Shown: positions 9,365-20,300, counted from the first letter of the stretch. The stretch is DNA of 64,000 bases from Terrimonas rubra (GCF_042686025.1 NZ_JBHUOZ010000003.1:1426001-1490000); one strand, 5' to 3'. Program-made: numbers and translations. The notes: generated from the letters alone by a model not told the origin.

Positions 9365-10945
9365 ATGACAAAGAAGATTATAAATAAATTTTTACTGCTG
9401 GGCCTGGTATTATTCAGCGCCTGTAGTAAACAGCTTGATATTAATGATAACCCCAATGCGGCAACGGCAGTACAACCTGAGCTTATTTTACCGGGTGCTA
9501 TTGTACGTTCGGCCTCTTTGACCGTTAGTTATAATACATATGGTGCTTCATTAGGTGGTTATATTGCCAATGCAGGCGGGTTTTCCGGATTTGGTGCCTT
9601 ACTGAATTATAATTTTACACCGGGTTACCTCTCCAGCTGGGGTACAGCCTTTGATAATCTGAATGATTACCGGTATGTAATTAATGAAACTGAAGGCAAA
9701 AACGACCTGGCGTTGTTCAATGCTTATGCCAGGATCATGTCGGTATTGGAATTTCACAGGGTAGTGGACCAGCATGGTGATATACCTTATTCAGAAGCCG
9801 TATTAGGCGCACTGAATACGAGCCCTAAGTATGATCCGGCAATTGATGTATATAAATCATTGATCGGTGACCTGGACAAAGCTTTGTCCATTATTGACAA
9901 TGCCAACCTGCCCAGGCAGTTGAATGCCTCTTCCGATCCGATGTTCGCTGGCAATGTGACCAACTGGAAAAAATTTGCCAATACCTTAAAGCTGAGATTA
10001 CTGATCCGTATTTCAGGTGTTTCTTCTTTAAGCAGTTTTGTAAATGATGGATTTGCTTCTATCAATACAAGCGTTGGGTTTATTACGGAAGATGTGATCG
10101 TTAATCCGGCTTATGTAAAAGACCGGCCTAATCCAACATGGGCCTCCTGGGGTTATGCCGTTAACGGTAATGTGGCAAATGCAGCCCGTGTGCCTACTTA
10201 TTATATCTACGGTTTTTATGATGGTACCAAACTGGCCGATCCGGGAAGAGGAGCCGTGATCTATAATGATTTTGGTAATGCTTCAAGACCTACACCTTTA
10301 AACCAGCTGGGTGTTGAGTCTGGTAACCCCGCTATACGTGCCAATTACTCTCCCTGGTATACCGGTATACGCAATACGGCTACAGATATCACCAATGCAC
10401 TGGGCGTAGTAAAAGGTCCTACACAAGGACAACCGATCATGTTGCTGGCCGAAGCACATTTCTTACAGGCTGAAGCTATCTTACTGGGTAAATTAACCGG
10501 TACTGTTAAAACCAGTTTTGAGAACGGGGTAAAAGCATCTTTCAGGTATTTGTACAAAGATGTTACCAATGTGGTAGCGGCAGGTAAAAATGTAGAGACT
10601 GACTTTGCTACTTATAAAACAAACAATAGTTCCAGTCACCTGGTAAACTTTGACCTGGCCACAACAGATGCACAAAAACTGGAAGCGATCATTACCCAGA
10701 AATATATTGCTGTTAACATGATCAACGGTGATGAAGGCTGGAATGATTACAGGCGTACCGGCTTTCCTGTTACGGTGCCAAGAGGCGGAAGATACTATGA
10801 TATTGCGTCAACTACTTCCAATGCTACAAGACCAGACAGGCTGCCTACAATTTTAAAATATCCGCAGGCGGAGTATGACTATAATTCAAAAAATGTAAAA
10901 GACCTAAACCAATTTACTGACCTGCTTTTCTGGGCTAAACCATAA
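9365..10945 (+). CDS. SusD/RagB-family nutrient-binding lipoprotein
   Basis: 526 residues with an SPII signal whose lipobox is LFSAC, so Cys is the first mature residue. The start DINDNPNAATAVQPELILPGAI is typical of the SusD-like_2 branch, as are the Ala/Leu-rich TPR helices (EAHFLQAEAILLGKL) and the C-terminal NVKDLNQFTDLLFWAKP. It sits on the cell surface as the lid of the SusC barrel 11 bp upstream and binds the ligand before import. It is clearly co-transcribed with susC and the downstream lipoprotein. Confidence 0.93.
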   Translation: MTKKIINKFLLLGLVLFSACSKQLDINDNPNAATAVQPELILPGAIVRSASLTVSYNTYGASLGGYIANAGGFSGFGALLNYNFTPGYLSSWGTAFDNLNDYRYVINETEGKNDLALFNAYARIMSVLEFHRVVDQHGDIPYSEAVLGALNTSPKYDPAIDVYKSLIGDLDKALSIIDNANLPRQLNASSDPMFAGNVTNWKKFANTLKLRLLIRISGVSSLSSFVNDGFASINTSVGFITEDVIVNPAYVKDRPNPTWASWGYAVNGNVANAARVPTYYIYGFYDGTKLADPGRGAVIYNDFGNASRPTPLNQLGVESGNPAIRANYSPWYTGIRNTATDITNALGVVKGPTQGQPIMLLAEAHFLQAEAILLGKLTGTVKTSFENGVKASFRYLYKDVTNVVAAGKNVETDFATYKTNNSSSHLVNFDLATTDAQKLEAIITQKYIAVNMINGDEGWNDYRRTGFPVTVPRGGRYYDIASTTSNATRPDRLPTILKYPQAEYDYNSKNVKDLNQFTDLLFWAKP

Positions 10946-10955
10946 CATTCTTATT

Positions 10956-11879
10956 ATGAAAAATAAATTTTTATTTCTTACATTATTATGCACAGGATTG
11001 CTTACTTCCTGTCTGAAAGATGATAAATACGCATTGGATCCTTCGGGCGGAACGAATGTAGTTGAGTTTTACAATATTGTGGCTCCTACATCTGATTACA
11101 ATGCTCCCTGCCTGGTATATACCAAAGCATTTGAAGCTGAGGCTGAGTCCATACTAACGGCCGGGGTAAACTATGCAGGCCCCGAAAACTTAGCGCCAAA
11201 GGATATTGTGTTACAATTGGCAGTGGATCCCTCTATCATTACGACCTACAACACGTATGATGCGTCTAAACATTATGTGCAACTTGATCCATCCCTGTAT
11301 AGTTTTCCCACTACGGTAACAATCCCAAAAGGCAAGAAAACTGCGTTTTTCGAGATTAAATTAAAAACAGCACAGTTTGATTTTAATAAAGTAAATGCGC
11401 TGGCTATACAAATTACCAATACATCACATGCCGTTGTCAGCGGTAATGGGGGAGGCGCCATTTTTGCCGTACCGGTAAAGAATGTAATGGATGGTATTTA
11501 TAAAATAGAATCGGGCTTTGTACAGCGTTACAGTGCTCCCGGCGTGCCTACCGTTAATGATGCGTTGAACGGCAACCTGGCGGGCAATCCCGATCTTACC
11601 CTGAGTACGATCAATGCCACTACAGTGGAAATCACTAACCTCAGATGGGCCGGTGGCACATCCAGCGTTAGCGGTATCAATAATTTACGGGCAACATTAA
11701 ACCCTGCAACCAACCAGATAACCATGTCAGCGGCAGGTAATGCCACGCTAAAAAACAGGACAGGTTTTGAAAACAGTTATAACCCTACCACCAAAACACT
11801 GACATTAAATTTTGACTGGAACCAGACCACTACACCAAGGGAGGTAGGTCTGGTTATTAAATGGTCAAAAGTGAGATAA
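10956..11879 (+). CDS. DUF1735/BT_3987-like lipoprotein, third gene of the SusCD operon
   Basis: 307 residues with lipobox LLTSC and an acidic stretch after the Cys (CLKDDKY), a pattern linked to surface exposure of Bacteroidota lipoproteins. The N-terminal half includes YSFPTTVTIPKGKKTAFFEI, the hallmark of DUF1735-type beta-sandwich domains in Sus-like loci. The C-terminal 140 residues form a second beta-rich domain (ATVEITNLRW..., ending GLVIKWSKV). It probably acts as an accessory surface glycan-binding protein for the SusCD pair. The gene starts 10 bp after susD and is followed by a terminator. Confidence 0.8.
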   Translation: MKNKFLFLTLLCTGLLTSCLKDDKYALDPSGGTNVVEFYNIVAPTSDYNAPCLVYTKAFEAEAESILTAGVNYAGPENLAPKDIVLQLAVDPSIITTYNTYDASKHYVQLDPSLYSFPTTVTIPKGKKTAFFEIKLKTAQFDFNKVNALAIQITNTSHAVVSGNGGGAIFAVPVKNVMDGIYKIESGFVQRYSAPGVPTVNDALNGNLAGNPDLTLSTINATTVEITNLRWAGGTSSVSGINNLRATLNPATNQITMSAAGNATLKNRTGFENSYNPTTKTLTLNFDWNQTTTPREVGLVIKWSKVR

Positions 11880-11976
11880 TAACAGGATGAGAAAAATAGA
11901 AATTTTGCATAGCTTTTTAATATAAGCGAATAAATATCATTTATTAAACTCGCGTTTTCTCAGAATCTCAAGAGTC

Positions 11977-12012
11977 GTGGCTGCTTCAATTCTTTGAAGC
12001 GGCCACTTTTGT
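11977..12012 (+). terminator. terminator of the susCD operon
   Basis: Stem GTGGCTGCTTCAA / TTTGAAGCGGCCAC (one G-T pair) followed by TTTTGTTT, about 100 bp after the last gene of the operon. Confidence 0.8.
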
Positions 12013-12033
12013 TTGCCGTGATAATGGGTAATA

Positions 12034-12064
12034 AAAAAAGCTATCTCAACAGGAGATAGCTTTT
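12034..12064 (-). terminator. terminator for the oxoamine synthase gene
   Basis: AAAAGCTATCTC / GAGATAGCTTTT with a 5-nt loop, followed on the minus strand by a T run. It lies 20 bp after the stop codon of the minus-strand gene and may also act for the plus strand. Confidence 0.85.
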
Positions 12065-12084
12065 CGTTTTTATGTTGAAGTCTT

Positions 12085-13344
12085 TTATTTTACTTCTGCC
12101 ATATCAGGTATCGCTTCTACTTTGTAAGCGCCTGCATCCAGGCGTTCTTTGGTTACTGAGAAGGCTTCCAGGGTTTGCTGGATATCTTCATCGGTATGCG
12201 CCGCAGTAGGAATTAAACGGTAAATGATATGTCCTTTAGGTATTACGGGGTACACGACAATAGAACAGAAAATTTTAAAATTCTCTCTCAGGTCCATTAC
12301 CATGGCAGTGGCTTCTTCCACACCACCTTTCATGTAAATAGGCGTTACCACCGAATCAGTTTTGCCAATATCAAAACCACGCTCTTTTAAACCGTTTTGC
12401 AGTTTAAGCGCATTCTCCCATAATTTGGCTTTTAATGCAGGCTGGGTTTTTAGTAATTCAAGACGTTTCAGGTTACCAATTACCAGCGGCATAGGCAAAC
12501 TTTTTGCAAATATCTGGCTGCGTACATTGTAACGGATATAATCAATGATCTTCCTGTCACCGGCAATAAAGGCACCGATAGAGGCCATTGATTTTGCAAA
12601 AGTGGAAAAGTACAGGTCAATAGCATCCTGTACCCCTTGTTCTTCACCGGCACCGGCTCCGGTAGCGCCTAAAGTACCAAAACCATGGGCGTCGTCTACC
12701 AATAAACGGAACTCGTATTTGTTTTTCAGGTCAGCAATCTCTTTTAATTTACCCTGGTCGCCGGCCATGCCAAACACACCTTCCGTAATTAATAATATAC
12801 CACCTGCTTTTTGTTTATCAATCAATGCTGTAGCACGTTGTAATTGTTTTTCCAGGTCTTCAATATCGTTGTGTTTAAAAACATAACGGTGACCGGGGTG
12901 CAGGCGAAGCCCGTCAATGATACAGGCATGGCTTTCGGCATCGTATACAATAATATCGTGACGGCCGCACAGCACATCAATTAAACTTACCATTCCCTGG
13001 TAACCAAAGTTCAGTAAAATCGCGTCTTCCTTACCTTCAAAAGCAGCTAATTCTGCTTCCAGTTGTTCATGGTAATTGGTATTACCACTCATCATACGGG
13101 CACCCATTGGCGAAGCCAAGCCAAACTGCGAGGCGCCTTCCGCATCAGCCTTCCTGATCTCCGGGTGATTGGCTAACCCCAGGTAGTTATTTAAACTCCA
13201 TACAATTACGTCCTGGCCACGGAATTTCATCCTGCTGCCGATCTCGCCTTCCAGTTTGGGAAATGCAAAATAACCGTGTGCTCTTTCACGGTGTTGTCCG
13301 ATAGGGCCGTAGTTTTTTAACAGCCTTTCAAAAATATCAGCCAT
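12085..13344 (-). CDS. PLP-dependent alpha-oxoamine synthase family acyltransferase (serine palmitoyltransferase / cysteate acyltransferase type)
   Basis: 419 residues, fold type I PLP enzyme. Recognisable motifs are NNYLGLANHPE, the substrate-stacking His in DAESHACIIDG, DDAHGFGTLG (Asp for the PLP nitrogen), and Lys251 in FSTFAKSMASIG as the Schiff-base lysine. The family condenses an amino acid with an acyl thioester and releases CO2. Members include Kbl, BioF, HemA and serine palmitoyltransferase. In this lineage a lone copy without biotin or threonine genes most often fits sphingolipid base synthesis. The related cysteate acyltransferase of sulfonolipid (capnine) synthesis is equally possible. 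The exact substrate cannot be decided from the sequence. Confidence 0.8.
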   Translation of the reverse strand: MADIFERLLKNYGPIGQHRERAHGYFAFPKLEGEIGSRMKFRGQDVIVWSLNNYLGLANHPEIRKADAEGASQFGLASPMGARMMSGNTNYHEQLEAELAAFEGKEDAILLNFGYQGMVSLIDVLCGRHDIIVYDAESHACIIDGLRLHPGHRYVFKHNDIEDLEKQLQRATALIDKQKAGGILLITEGVFGMAGDQGKLKEIADLKNKYEFRLLVDDAHGFGTLGATGAGAGEEQGVQDAIDLYFSTFAKSMASIGAFIAGDRKIIDYIRYNVRSQIFAKSLPMPLVIGNLKRLELLKTQPALKAKLWENALKLQNGLKERGFDIGKTDSVVTPIYMKGGVEEATAMVMDLRENFKIFCSIVVYPVIPKGHIIYRLIPTAAHTDEDIQQTLEAFSVTKERLDAGAYKVEAIPDMAEVK

Positions 13345-13469
13345 AAAAAATATGCAGATTTTTAGTGAGTCCTGTCGTTATCCTTCAGGATTAAAACGGT
13401 GCAAAAGTAAGTAATTTGCAAAATAAGCGGCCTGACTAATTTATTTACCTCCTTTTTTAGCATTTATTT

Positions 13470-13574
13470 GGGGCTGTCAGCTGCAGGTCCGCTGCTCAGC
13501 AACATTTCCCCGCCCGGCTGCAATCTGCCGGCTATAAGGCCGCCAGTATTTCCGCCTAAGCGGAGCAGCCCTTC
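13470..13574 (+). repeat. intergenic element, GGGGCTGTC family, copy A
   Basis: It begins GGGGCTGTCAGC and ends GCAGCCCTTC, so the ends are inverted (GGGCTG / CAGCCC). Bases 13511-13577 match copy B (22980-23046) with only three mismatches in 67. The element is GC-rich against an AT-rich background. Confidence 0.85.
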
Positions 13575-13597
13575 AGCAGTACCTGGTAAACCGGCAT

Positions 13598-13626
13598 AAA
13601 AAACTCCCGGACCATGCCGGGAGTTT
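13598..13626 (-). terminator. terminator of the penicillin-binding protein gene
   Basis: AAACTCCCGG / CCGGGAGTTT with a 6-nt loop. On the minus strand it is followed by TTTTTA, 21 bp beyond the stop codon. Confidence 0.85.
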
Positions 13627-13647
13627 GCTATAAGATGTTAACCAGGC

Positions 13648-16101
13648 TTATTCTTTTTTACCGAATACCTTTTTAAAGAAGCCTTTTTTCTTTTTGGGCT
13701 CTGTGGCATCGCTACCTATTGGTTTGCTGTTTGGGTCCTTGGAGGGGCTTTTTTTTTGCGCCGTATCCTTTGATGCCGGTTTAGTACCAGTAGGGGCATC
13801 AGGGTCAATATAAGGCTTGGAATCTGTTTCAAAGTCATTATACATATAGTCTGCACCGGTACCCACACCCTGGTCTTCACTTTCAGCACCCGGGGTAGCA
13901 TCATAATCACTTACCAATGCATCAGCACTGCTCATTTCATTTTCCAGCTCGGCCGGTTTAATGAATTTTTCATCCCGGTTAATGCCTAAGGTCCTATCGG
14001 CATACACTTTCTTAAAGAAATATTCCCAGATAGGCCTGGAGGCTGCACCACCAAAACCACCATTACCTTCATTGCGGATAAAACGGTCATCACAACCTAC
14101 CCATACACCACCCAGCAATTGAGGCGTATAACCTATATACCAGGCATCGGAGTTGTCATTGGTAGTACCTGTTTTACCGGCCATCTCTGCGGCGCCTAAA
14201 CGTCCTTTCAAGCCTGCCGCTGTACCTTTTGTTACGGCACCCTCCATCATCCTGGCCATTTTATAGGCGGTGATCTCGCTGATAGCCTCTTTACGGTTTG
14301 CACTGTAATCAAAACGTTTGATCACATTACCGTTACGGTCTTCAATACGGCTGATAAAATAAGGTTTGGTAGTAAAGCCGCGGCCTGCGAACATGGTATA
14401 CCCCCATAACATTTCAAATAAGGAAAGTTCACAGGAACCCAGCGCAATAGAAGGGAAGGGCTCCACCTTGGTCGGAATATTGATACGGGATAAGAACTCT
14501 GCAAATTCCTTAGGGCCAACCTGCTTCATAATATAAGCAGTAGCACAGTTTTTTGACCAGGCAAGGGCATTCGCCATGGTAATGCTGCCACCGGGACAGG
14601 CTTTGCCCGCCGGTACCCAGCCGCTGCCAGGGAAATATTGAGCTGAGTTTTCACACATGGTTTCCGCTTCAAAACCTCTCTCTTCCATCGCCTGTGTATA
14701 CAGTAAAGGTTTGATGGTAGAACCTACCTGCCTTTTGGTACGCATATTAACGTGGTCAAGTTTATAGGTTTTAAAGTTAATACCACCTACCCAGGCTTTT
14801 ACCTCACCGGTAATGGGGTCCATAACCATAAAGGCCGATTGTACCATGGTACGGTGATATTTAATAGAGTCATACGGTGTCATCACCGTATCTTTTTCAT
14901 GCGTTTTATTAAAGGCAAAGATCTTCATCGGCGTTTTTACATAAAAACTTGCCTTGATCTCTTTGTCAGATAAACCATCTTCCACGCCGTTTTTCCAGCG
15001 GTCACTTTCCTTCATGGCCCTTTCCAGTACATTGTCACGGTCTTTCCAGATGCTGCCGTTCTTCACCTTACTCTGGGCTACCAATGCTTTTTGTAAAACA
15101 GGCACCTGGGCCGCCATGGCAGCTTCGGCATACTCCTGCATACGCGGATTGATGGTGGTATAAATCTTCAACCCGTCTTCGTAAATATTATAGGAACTGC
15201 CATCCGGTTTTTTCAGGTCACCCGATTTCAATAAGGTCTTTACTTCATCCCTTAATACCTCGCGGAAATAAGGGGCATAACCGGTGTTCTCGTCCAGTTT
15301 TTTATAGTTTAACTTAATAGGGGCCGCTTTAAATTTAGTGGCTTCTGCTGCTGTGATATTGCCATTCTCCTCCATACGGGTCAACACCAGGTTGCGGCGG
15401 TCACGCGAAGCTACAGGGTTACGACGGGGATTATAAATACCCGGGCCATTGATCATACCAACCAGCAAAGCAGCTTCCTCCACCGTTAAACGGTCAGGTT
15501 CTTTCTGGAAAAAAGTACGGGAAGCATTCCTGATACCAAATACGTTTTCGGAAAACGGAACGGCATTCAGGTATAAAGCAATGATCTCTTCCTTTGTAAA
15601 GTTTCTTTCAAGCTTAACGGAAATGATCCATTCCTTTAACTTTTGCATTACACGCAGCGCTTTATTGGTAGCCCGCTGGTTAAACAGCGCCAGCGCCAGT
15701 TGCTGGGTAATGGTACTGCCACCGCCCTGGCTGCCCAGGAAAACAATGGCCCTGAAAGTACCCTTCATATCAATGCCCGCATGATCCTTAAAGCGTTTAT
15801 CCTCGGTGGCTATAAGAGCGTTCACGACGTGTGGCGAAATGTCACGATACTTCACAATACTCCTGTTACCATTGGGTAAATAATATTTACCCATCAGGGT
15901 GCCATCCTCGGCATATACTTCGGAGGATTGCAGGATAGAAGGGTTTTCCAGCTCTTCAATGGAAGGCATTTTACCAAATACGCCAAAGTTGGCCATCAGT
16001 AAAATGGCGATAAATCCTAAAAAGCCAAAAAGAAATACACGCCAGAAAATTTTTACGCTTTTACGTACTATTCCTTGTTGCGGTTGTTTAGCTGTTGCCA
16101 T
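13648..16101 (-). CDS. mrcA: class A penicillin-binding protein 1A (glycosyltransferase + transpeptidase)
   Basis: 817 residues with a short cytoplasmic N-terminus and one membrane anchor (about 19-38). The GT51 glycosyltransferase domain has catalytic Glu100 in ATEDKRFKDHAGID and the GGGSTITQQLA motif. The penicillin-binding transpeptidase has Ser461 in GSTIK, SKN (SKNCATAY) and KTGT at 643-646. It polymerises lipid II and cross-links peptidoglycan in the periplasm. The C-terminus is a charged, low-complexity Lys/Pro/Asp tail ending KKKKGFFKKVFGKKE, a common addition in this phylum. The symbol follows the PBP1A family. The gene stands alone with its own terminator. Confidence 0.93.
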   Translation of the reverse strand: MATAKQPQQGIVRKSVKIFWRVFLFGFLGFIAILLMANFGVFGKMPSIEELENPSILQSSEVYAEDGTLMGKYYLPNGNRSIVKYRDISPHVVNALIATEDKRFKDHAGIDMKGTFRAIVFLGSQGGGSTITQQLALALFNQRATNKALRVMQKLKEWIISVKLERNFTKEEIIALYLNAVPFSENVFGIRNASRTFFQKEPDRLTVEEAALLVGMINGPGIYNPRRNPVASRDRRNLVLTRMEENGNITAAEATKFKAAPIKLNYKKLDENTGYAPYFREVLRDEVKTLLKSGDLKKPDGSSYNIYEDGLKIYTTINPRMQEYAEAAMAAQVPVLQKALVAQSKVKNGSIWKDRDNVLERAMKESDRWKNGVEDGLSDKEIKASFYVKTPMKIFAFNKTHEKDTVMTPYDSIKYHRTMVQSAFMVMDPITGEVKAWVGGINFKTYKLDHVNMRTKRQVGSTIKPLLYTQAMEERGFEAETMCENSAQYFPGSGWVPAGKACPGGSITMANALAWSKNCATAYIMKQVGPKEFAEFLSRINIPTKVEPFPSIALGSCELSLFEMLWGYTMFAGRGFTTKPYFISRIEDRNGNVIKRFDYSANRKEAISEITAYKMARMMEGAVTKGTAAGLKGRLGAAEMAGKTGTTNDNSDAWYIGYTPQLLGGVWVGCDDRFIRNEGNGGFGGAASRPIWEYFFKKVYADRTLGINRDEKFIKPAELENEMSSADALVSDYDATPGAESEDQGVGTGADYMYNDFETDSKPYIDPDAPTGTKPASKDTAQKKSPSKDPNSKPIGSDATEPKKKKGFFKKVFGKKE

Positions 16102-16365
16102 ATATGCAGATAAAGTATTTTGTTCCGTTTTGTTTAAATAAAGCCGTTCTTTTAATCTTGTGATTCACCGTTTAAAACTTACTTAAAGCCCCGGTATTGG
16201 ATTTTGCCATCCAAAATTTTGTTAATAAAAGTTACAGCAAAAACCGGGCTATATTATTACCCGAAATTAATTAAAACCGGGGCAACAATACTATTTTAGC
16301 ACCTAAATTTTAGCCAAATACGTTATCCCGCCACAGGTACTGTTATAAAAATGTGAAAGCCGGGT

Positions 16366-17253
16366 TTATAAGGCGCTTAATACATCAATTACTTTAAAGC
16401 CCGACATATCAAAATATTTTTCATCGGCAGTTTTGGTAAACGATTTCAGGTCGCGTTGCGAAACCGGTTCATCTTTTTTGTTGTATAGTATCTGGCGAAC
16501 AATAAAACCTTCGACCATATCCTTGGCCGTATTACTGCTTGCAGGAAATTTGTAGCTATCCAGGCGGGCGCCCATCATATAATTACCACTCAGGTTAATA
16601 GAAATATCCTTACTTAACCAGGCCTCCATAGTAGAGTATTTGGGATTTTTATCATAGGTATAAATATATTTCCTGGCTTTAAAGCCATTAATGGTTTCGT
16701 AAACATCGGTTGCTTTCCAGCCGGTCATATTATTGTCGGCCTCTTCCCGTTCCGCTTCTTTTTTTGCCATTTTCTCGGCCATTTTTTTGGCATTGATCAA
16801 TGGCATTTTCATGGCACTTTTATCTTTGATATTGCAAACATAATTGGCTTTATCAGCGTAATTGTAAATAAACCAGGTTTCGTTTTTATCGCCTTCCTCG
16901 TTTACCATGCATTCACCAACCTTCCCAAAGATCACTTTGGATACGGAGGTTTTCTTTACCTCGCCTTTTTTCTTAAATGTTTTATCTTCAAAAGTAATGG
17001 TCGCTTGTACCTTATTGGTGGGGTCCTTATACCGGGTATCGTTCTCATAAGTTATTTTCTCCAGCTCTTCTTTTCCTTTTTGCCGCTGCGGGTCGGCATA
17101 TTTCTTCTCCATATCATTTTCCACGGCATTTTTTACGGCAGCAGGCGGGCGGCGAACAGGTGGTTTTTTAACCGGTACTTTTTGTGCAAAGAGAAAGTTA
17201 TCGGCACACAATAATAACAAGGCTGCGAGGCAGCAGGTAGCAAACGTTTTCAT
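16366..17253 (-). CDS. DUF4412-domain secreted protein
   Basis: 295 residues with a signal peptide (MKTFATCCLAALLLLCADNFLFAQ) and a Pro/Arg/Lys-rich stretch after it (VPVKKPPVRRPPAAVK). A body of the DUF4412 kind follows: WFIYNYADKANYVCN, a Lys/Glu-rich helix (AEKMAKKEAEREEADNN), and YETINGFKARKYIYTYDK near the middle. The family is common in Bacteroidota and its function is unknown. It is probably periplasmic. It lies 101 bp beyond the stop of the sprE-like gene on the same strand and could be co-transcribed with it. Confidence 0.75.
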   Translation of the reverse strand: MKTFATCCLAALLLLCADNFLFAQKVPVKKPPVRRPPAAVKNAVENDMEKKYADPQRQKGKEELEKITYENDTRYKDPTNKVQATITFEDKTFKKKGEVKKTSVSKVIFGKVGECMVNEEGDKNETWFIYNYADKANYVCNIKDKSAMKMPLINAKKMAEKMAKKEAEREEADNNMTGWKATDVYETINGFKARKYIYTYDKNPKYSTMEAWLSKDISINLSGNYMMGARLDSYKFPASSNTAKDMVEGFIVRQILYNKKDEPVSQRDLKSFTKTADEKYFDMSGFKVIDVLSAL

Positions 17254-17353
17254 GATGAACAGGTTTTAAGGTTTAATTGATGATAAAGTTAGGGAAAAGG
17301 CAGGAAGTCAGCAGTCCGGGAAAGAAAGTTTGTATCAATGATACCTTATCCAT

Positions 17354-20300
17354 TTATAAGGAGAGATGTTTTTGTAAAAACTGGATATATTGTTCTATAT
17401 CTTTTGTATTCTGTAATAATTTCAGGTTACGCTCCGATATGATATGGAAAGTGTATTTACCGCCTTTTAACCAGGGGATGATGTCGGTGGCTGCCTTGGG
17501 TTTTGTATCCTTAACATAGGCAGTTGCTTCGGCCACGTTTTTAAACGGACTGATCAGTAACAATTTATTATCAGCCGTTAAATTGTTCAGCTCGGCCATC
17601 ATGGTTTTGTTGAAGTACATATCCTTGTTATACCGTGCAAAAGCATTACGGGCTTCGCTTACAAATACAGGGTCTACTTTATTTAATACGATCAGTACAT
17701 ATTGCGGCACTTCCGTATCAAAACTATATTCATTATCACTTACAACGGGTTTTACAGGTATGGCAGGCTGGGTAATTACAGGAGCTTTGGTAATTAATGG
17801 TGTGTCAATAACCGGTTTATTTATGATACTGTCTTTTTTAGGCTGCAGTTTTACACTGTCCACAATAGGTTTGGTTACCACACTGTCAACTTTTGGCTGA
17901 ACTTTTACCGAATCAACAGGCGGAGCTGTTGTTTTTACCGGCTGCATGGTTGGCGCTGCGATATTGATGTTATTGTTGGCTTTATTTTTATCAATTACTG
18001 CCAAATCCGTCCTTGCCTTGGCACTGTCTGCCACTAACTGACGCTGTTTAGGTGTAACCAGTGCCGGTGCAGCTTCCTGTACACTATCCTCGGTAATGGC
18101 AGGTAATACCAGGTTGGTCAGCTCTTCCTCAATCTGTTTCCTGCGACCCAGTACATCCAGCAGGTTAGCAGCTTTGGCAGCCATAGGTGTGCCGTTAAAT
18201 TTATTGATCAGGCTATTCAATACCCCTGTTGCAACAGAATCCTCCCGTTGTTTGATATAGTAGATAGACTCAATGTATAACAATTGCGGGGTCCAGTAAC
18301 TGTTACCATAAATACTGTCGGCTAATTTCTTTTGTGCTTTGGCCTGTTCAAAATTACCCTCAATAAACAGGTCATATACATTCTCGTAAGCTTTGGTAGC
18401 AGCAGCAGTATCACTTACAGATGGATCTTTGCCGGTATTAACAATGGCAGTGAGGTTGCTATCACCAAATTTATTGCTCATTAATTTTTTAATGGCATTG
18501 GCTTTATCAGTATAACCCTGCTTATTATAACAGTAATACAGGTTAAATAAAATTTCCTCCATTTTAGGATGCTCCGGAAATTTCTCCATCGCGTTTTCCA
18601 GGGTGGGTACGCCTAAAGCACATTCCTCCATGGATTGGATATAGATTTTACCGATCTCAAACATCGCTTCCTGTATAGAGTCGTTTGATTTTTTTAATAA
18701 TTCCGGTGTAAGTGGTAAACGGCTGTACAACAGGTCGGAGGTGATCTCCTGGTTAAGGTCTGCAACCATATTGCCAACATCCTGTGACAGCGGGTTATTA
18801 CCGTTTTGCGACAGGTTACGGTTTTTAGATGCCACTGCACTGCTGCGCCGCCAGTTGTCAACATTCGGACGTCCGCCCCATTTGCTTTTAAACTCCGCGT
18901 TACCACGTTGTTTCAGGTTATTATTATTAAAATACCATTCGCCTTTATTCTCGGCGAAAAGGGTAGGAGGTGGTGTTTTTGAAGACGATAAAGTAGCACC
19001 GCTCCCGGTATTAAAAGAAGCTTCATCTTTTAGCCCCTGCTCTTTACGCAGCTTGCGGGCCAGTTTTTTTACATAAGCCCTTATCTCTTCTTCAGGTAGC
19101 TGGGCAATACGCTGTACACTGTCCTGCCGTTCAATGATCTCAAATCTTTGTGCCAGGTCAGTAGCCAGTTTTTTCCTGATAGCAATATCTTCCGCATCCA
19201 CTTTATCTTCCGGCGTTACGGTTACACTATCGTAAAAATTAGCAGCATAACGGTAGCGCTGGTTGTCAAAAGACAGGTCGGCCAACTGTAAAAAAATACG
19301 GTTACGTTGTAAGGCATTTGCCTGTGTGGTATAACGGGATGCTCTTTCCAGTAAAGCAATGGCGCCCGGTATGTTTTTACGTTCCAGTTCCATCTGGGCC
19401 GCGGTATAATACAATATATCCCGGTAGTCGGTATATTTATCACGCCGTGCCATTTTTAACAGCGCGTCAATATTCTCCTGAATGTAGTTTTCGCCGCCAT
19501 CCTTGTTTACACGGATAGAAGCCAGGCGGGCATATATCTCCAGTACCGGGTCGGTCGTATGTTTAATCGTCCTGGCATAAAATGCTTCAGCCTGTTCAAA
19601 GTTGTTAGCAGCTTCATACATCTGGCCGATCAGGTATTCCCAGCGGCCACGTTCATGCTGGTTGGTGGCATTACCCAGGGCCTTTGCTAAATAGGCCGCA
19701 GAACTATCCCAGTTTTGTAACTTGTAATGCATATAAGCCTGCACTTCGGCCAGGTCGTTTTGTAACCGTTTTGGAAATAAAGGGTCTTCCTTTAAAACAG
19801 TGATCAGGCTGTTCGCTTCCGCGTATTCGTCCAGTGCCAGGTGGTTCCGTATCTGCCATATAAAAGCATCATTACGGCTGGGCGGCTGGGTAAAAGTCTT
19901 TTTAATAATATTAGCGGATTCCTTATTGGCCACACTATAGGCCATATTACCATCCAAACGGCTGCCGATGATCTTATTATACCCGTCTTCCTTCTTAGGC
20001 GCAAAGGAATAATTGATAAATTGTAGCATCAGGTAGGCCGAATCATATTTCTGCTGATAGTGATAGGCTATACCCCAAAGCAGATACAGGTTATCTATCC
20101 AGTCACCGCGCAGATCATGGATGGCAATACCGGTTTGTGATTTATAACTAAGCGAGTCCAGCTGAATACTGTCGGCAGCAATAGTCTCCGGGCTGTAATT
20201 ATAAAAAGGGAGTAAGCTGGCATAATCGTCCCGGTGGGCGGCTTTAGCCCTTTCCAGTATATCGTTCAGTTTATTATTGGCGTTGAAGTAATAATTAAAG

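Larger units (their letters stand above)
13345..13647. other. 303-bp intergenic region with repeat element and terminator
   Basis: This region holds the putative 5' region of the oxoamine synthase gene, copy A of the GGGGCTGTC repeat (13470-13574) and the terminator of the penicillin-binding protein gene. I see no ORF in it. Confidence 0.7.
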
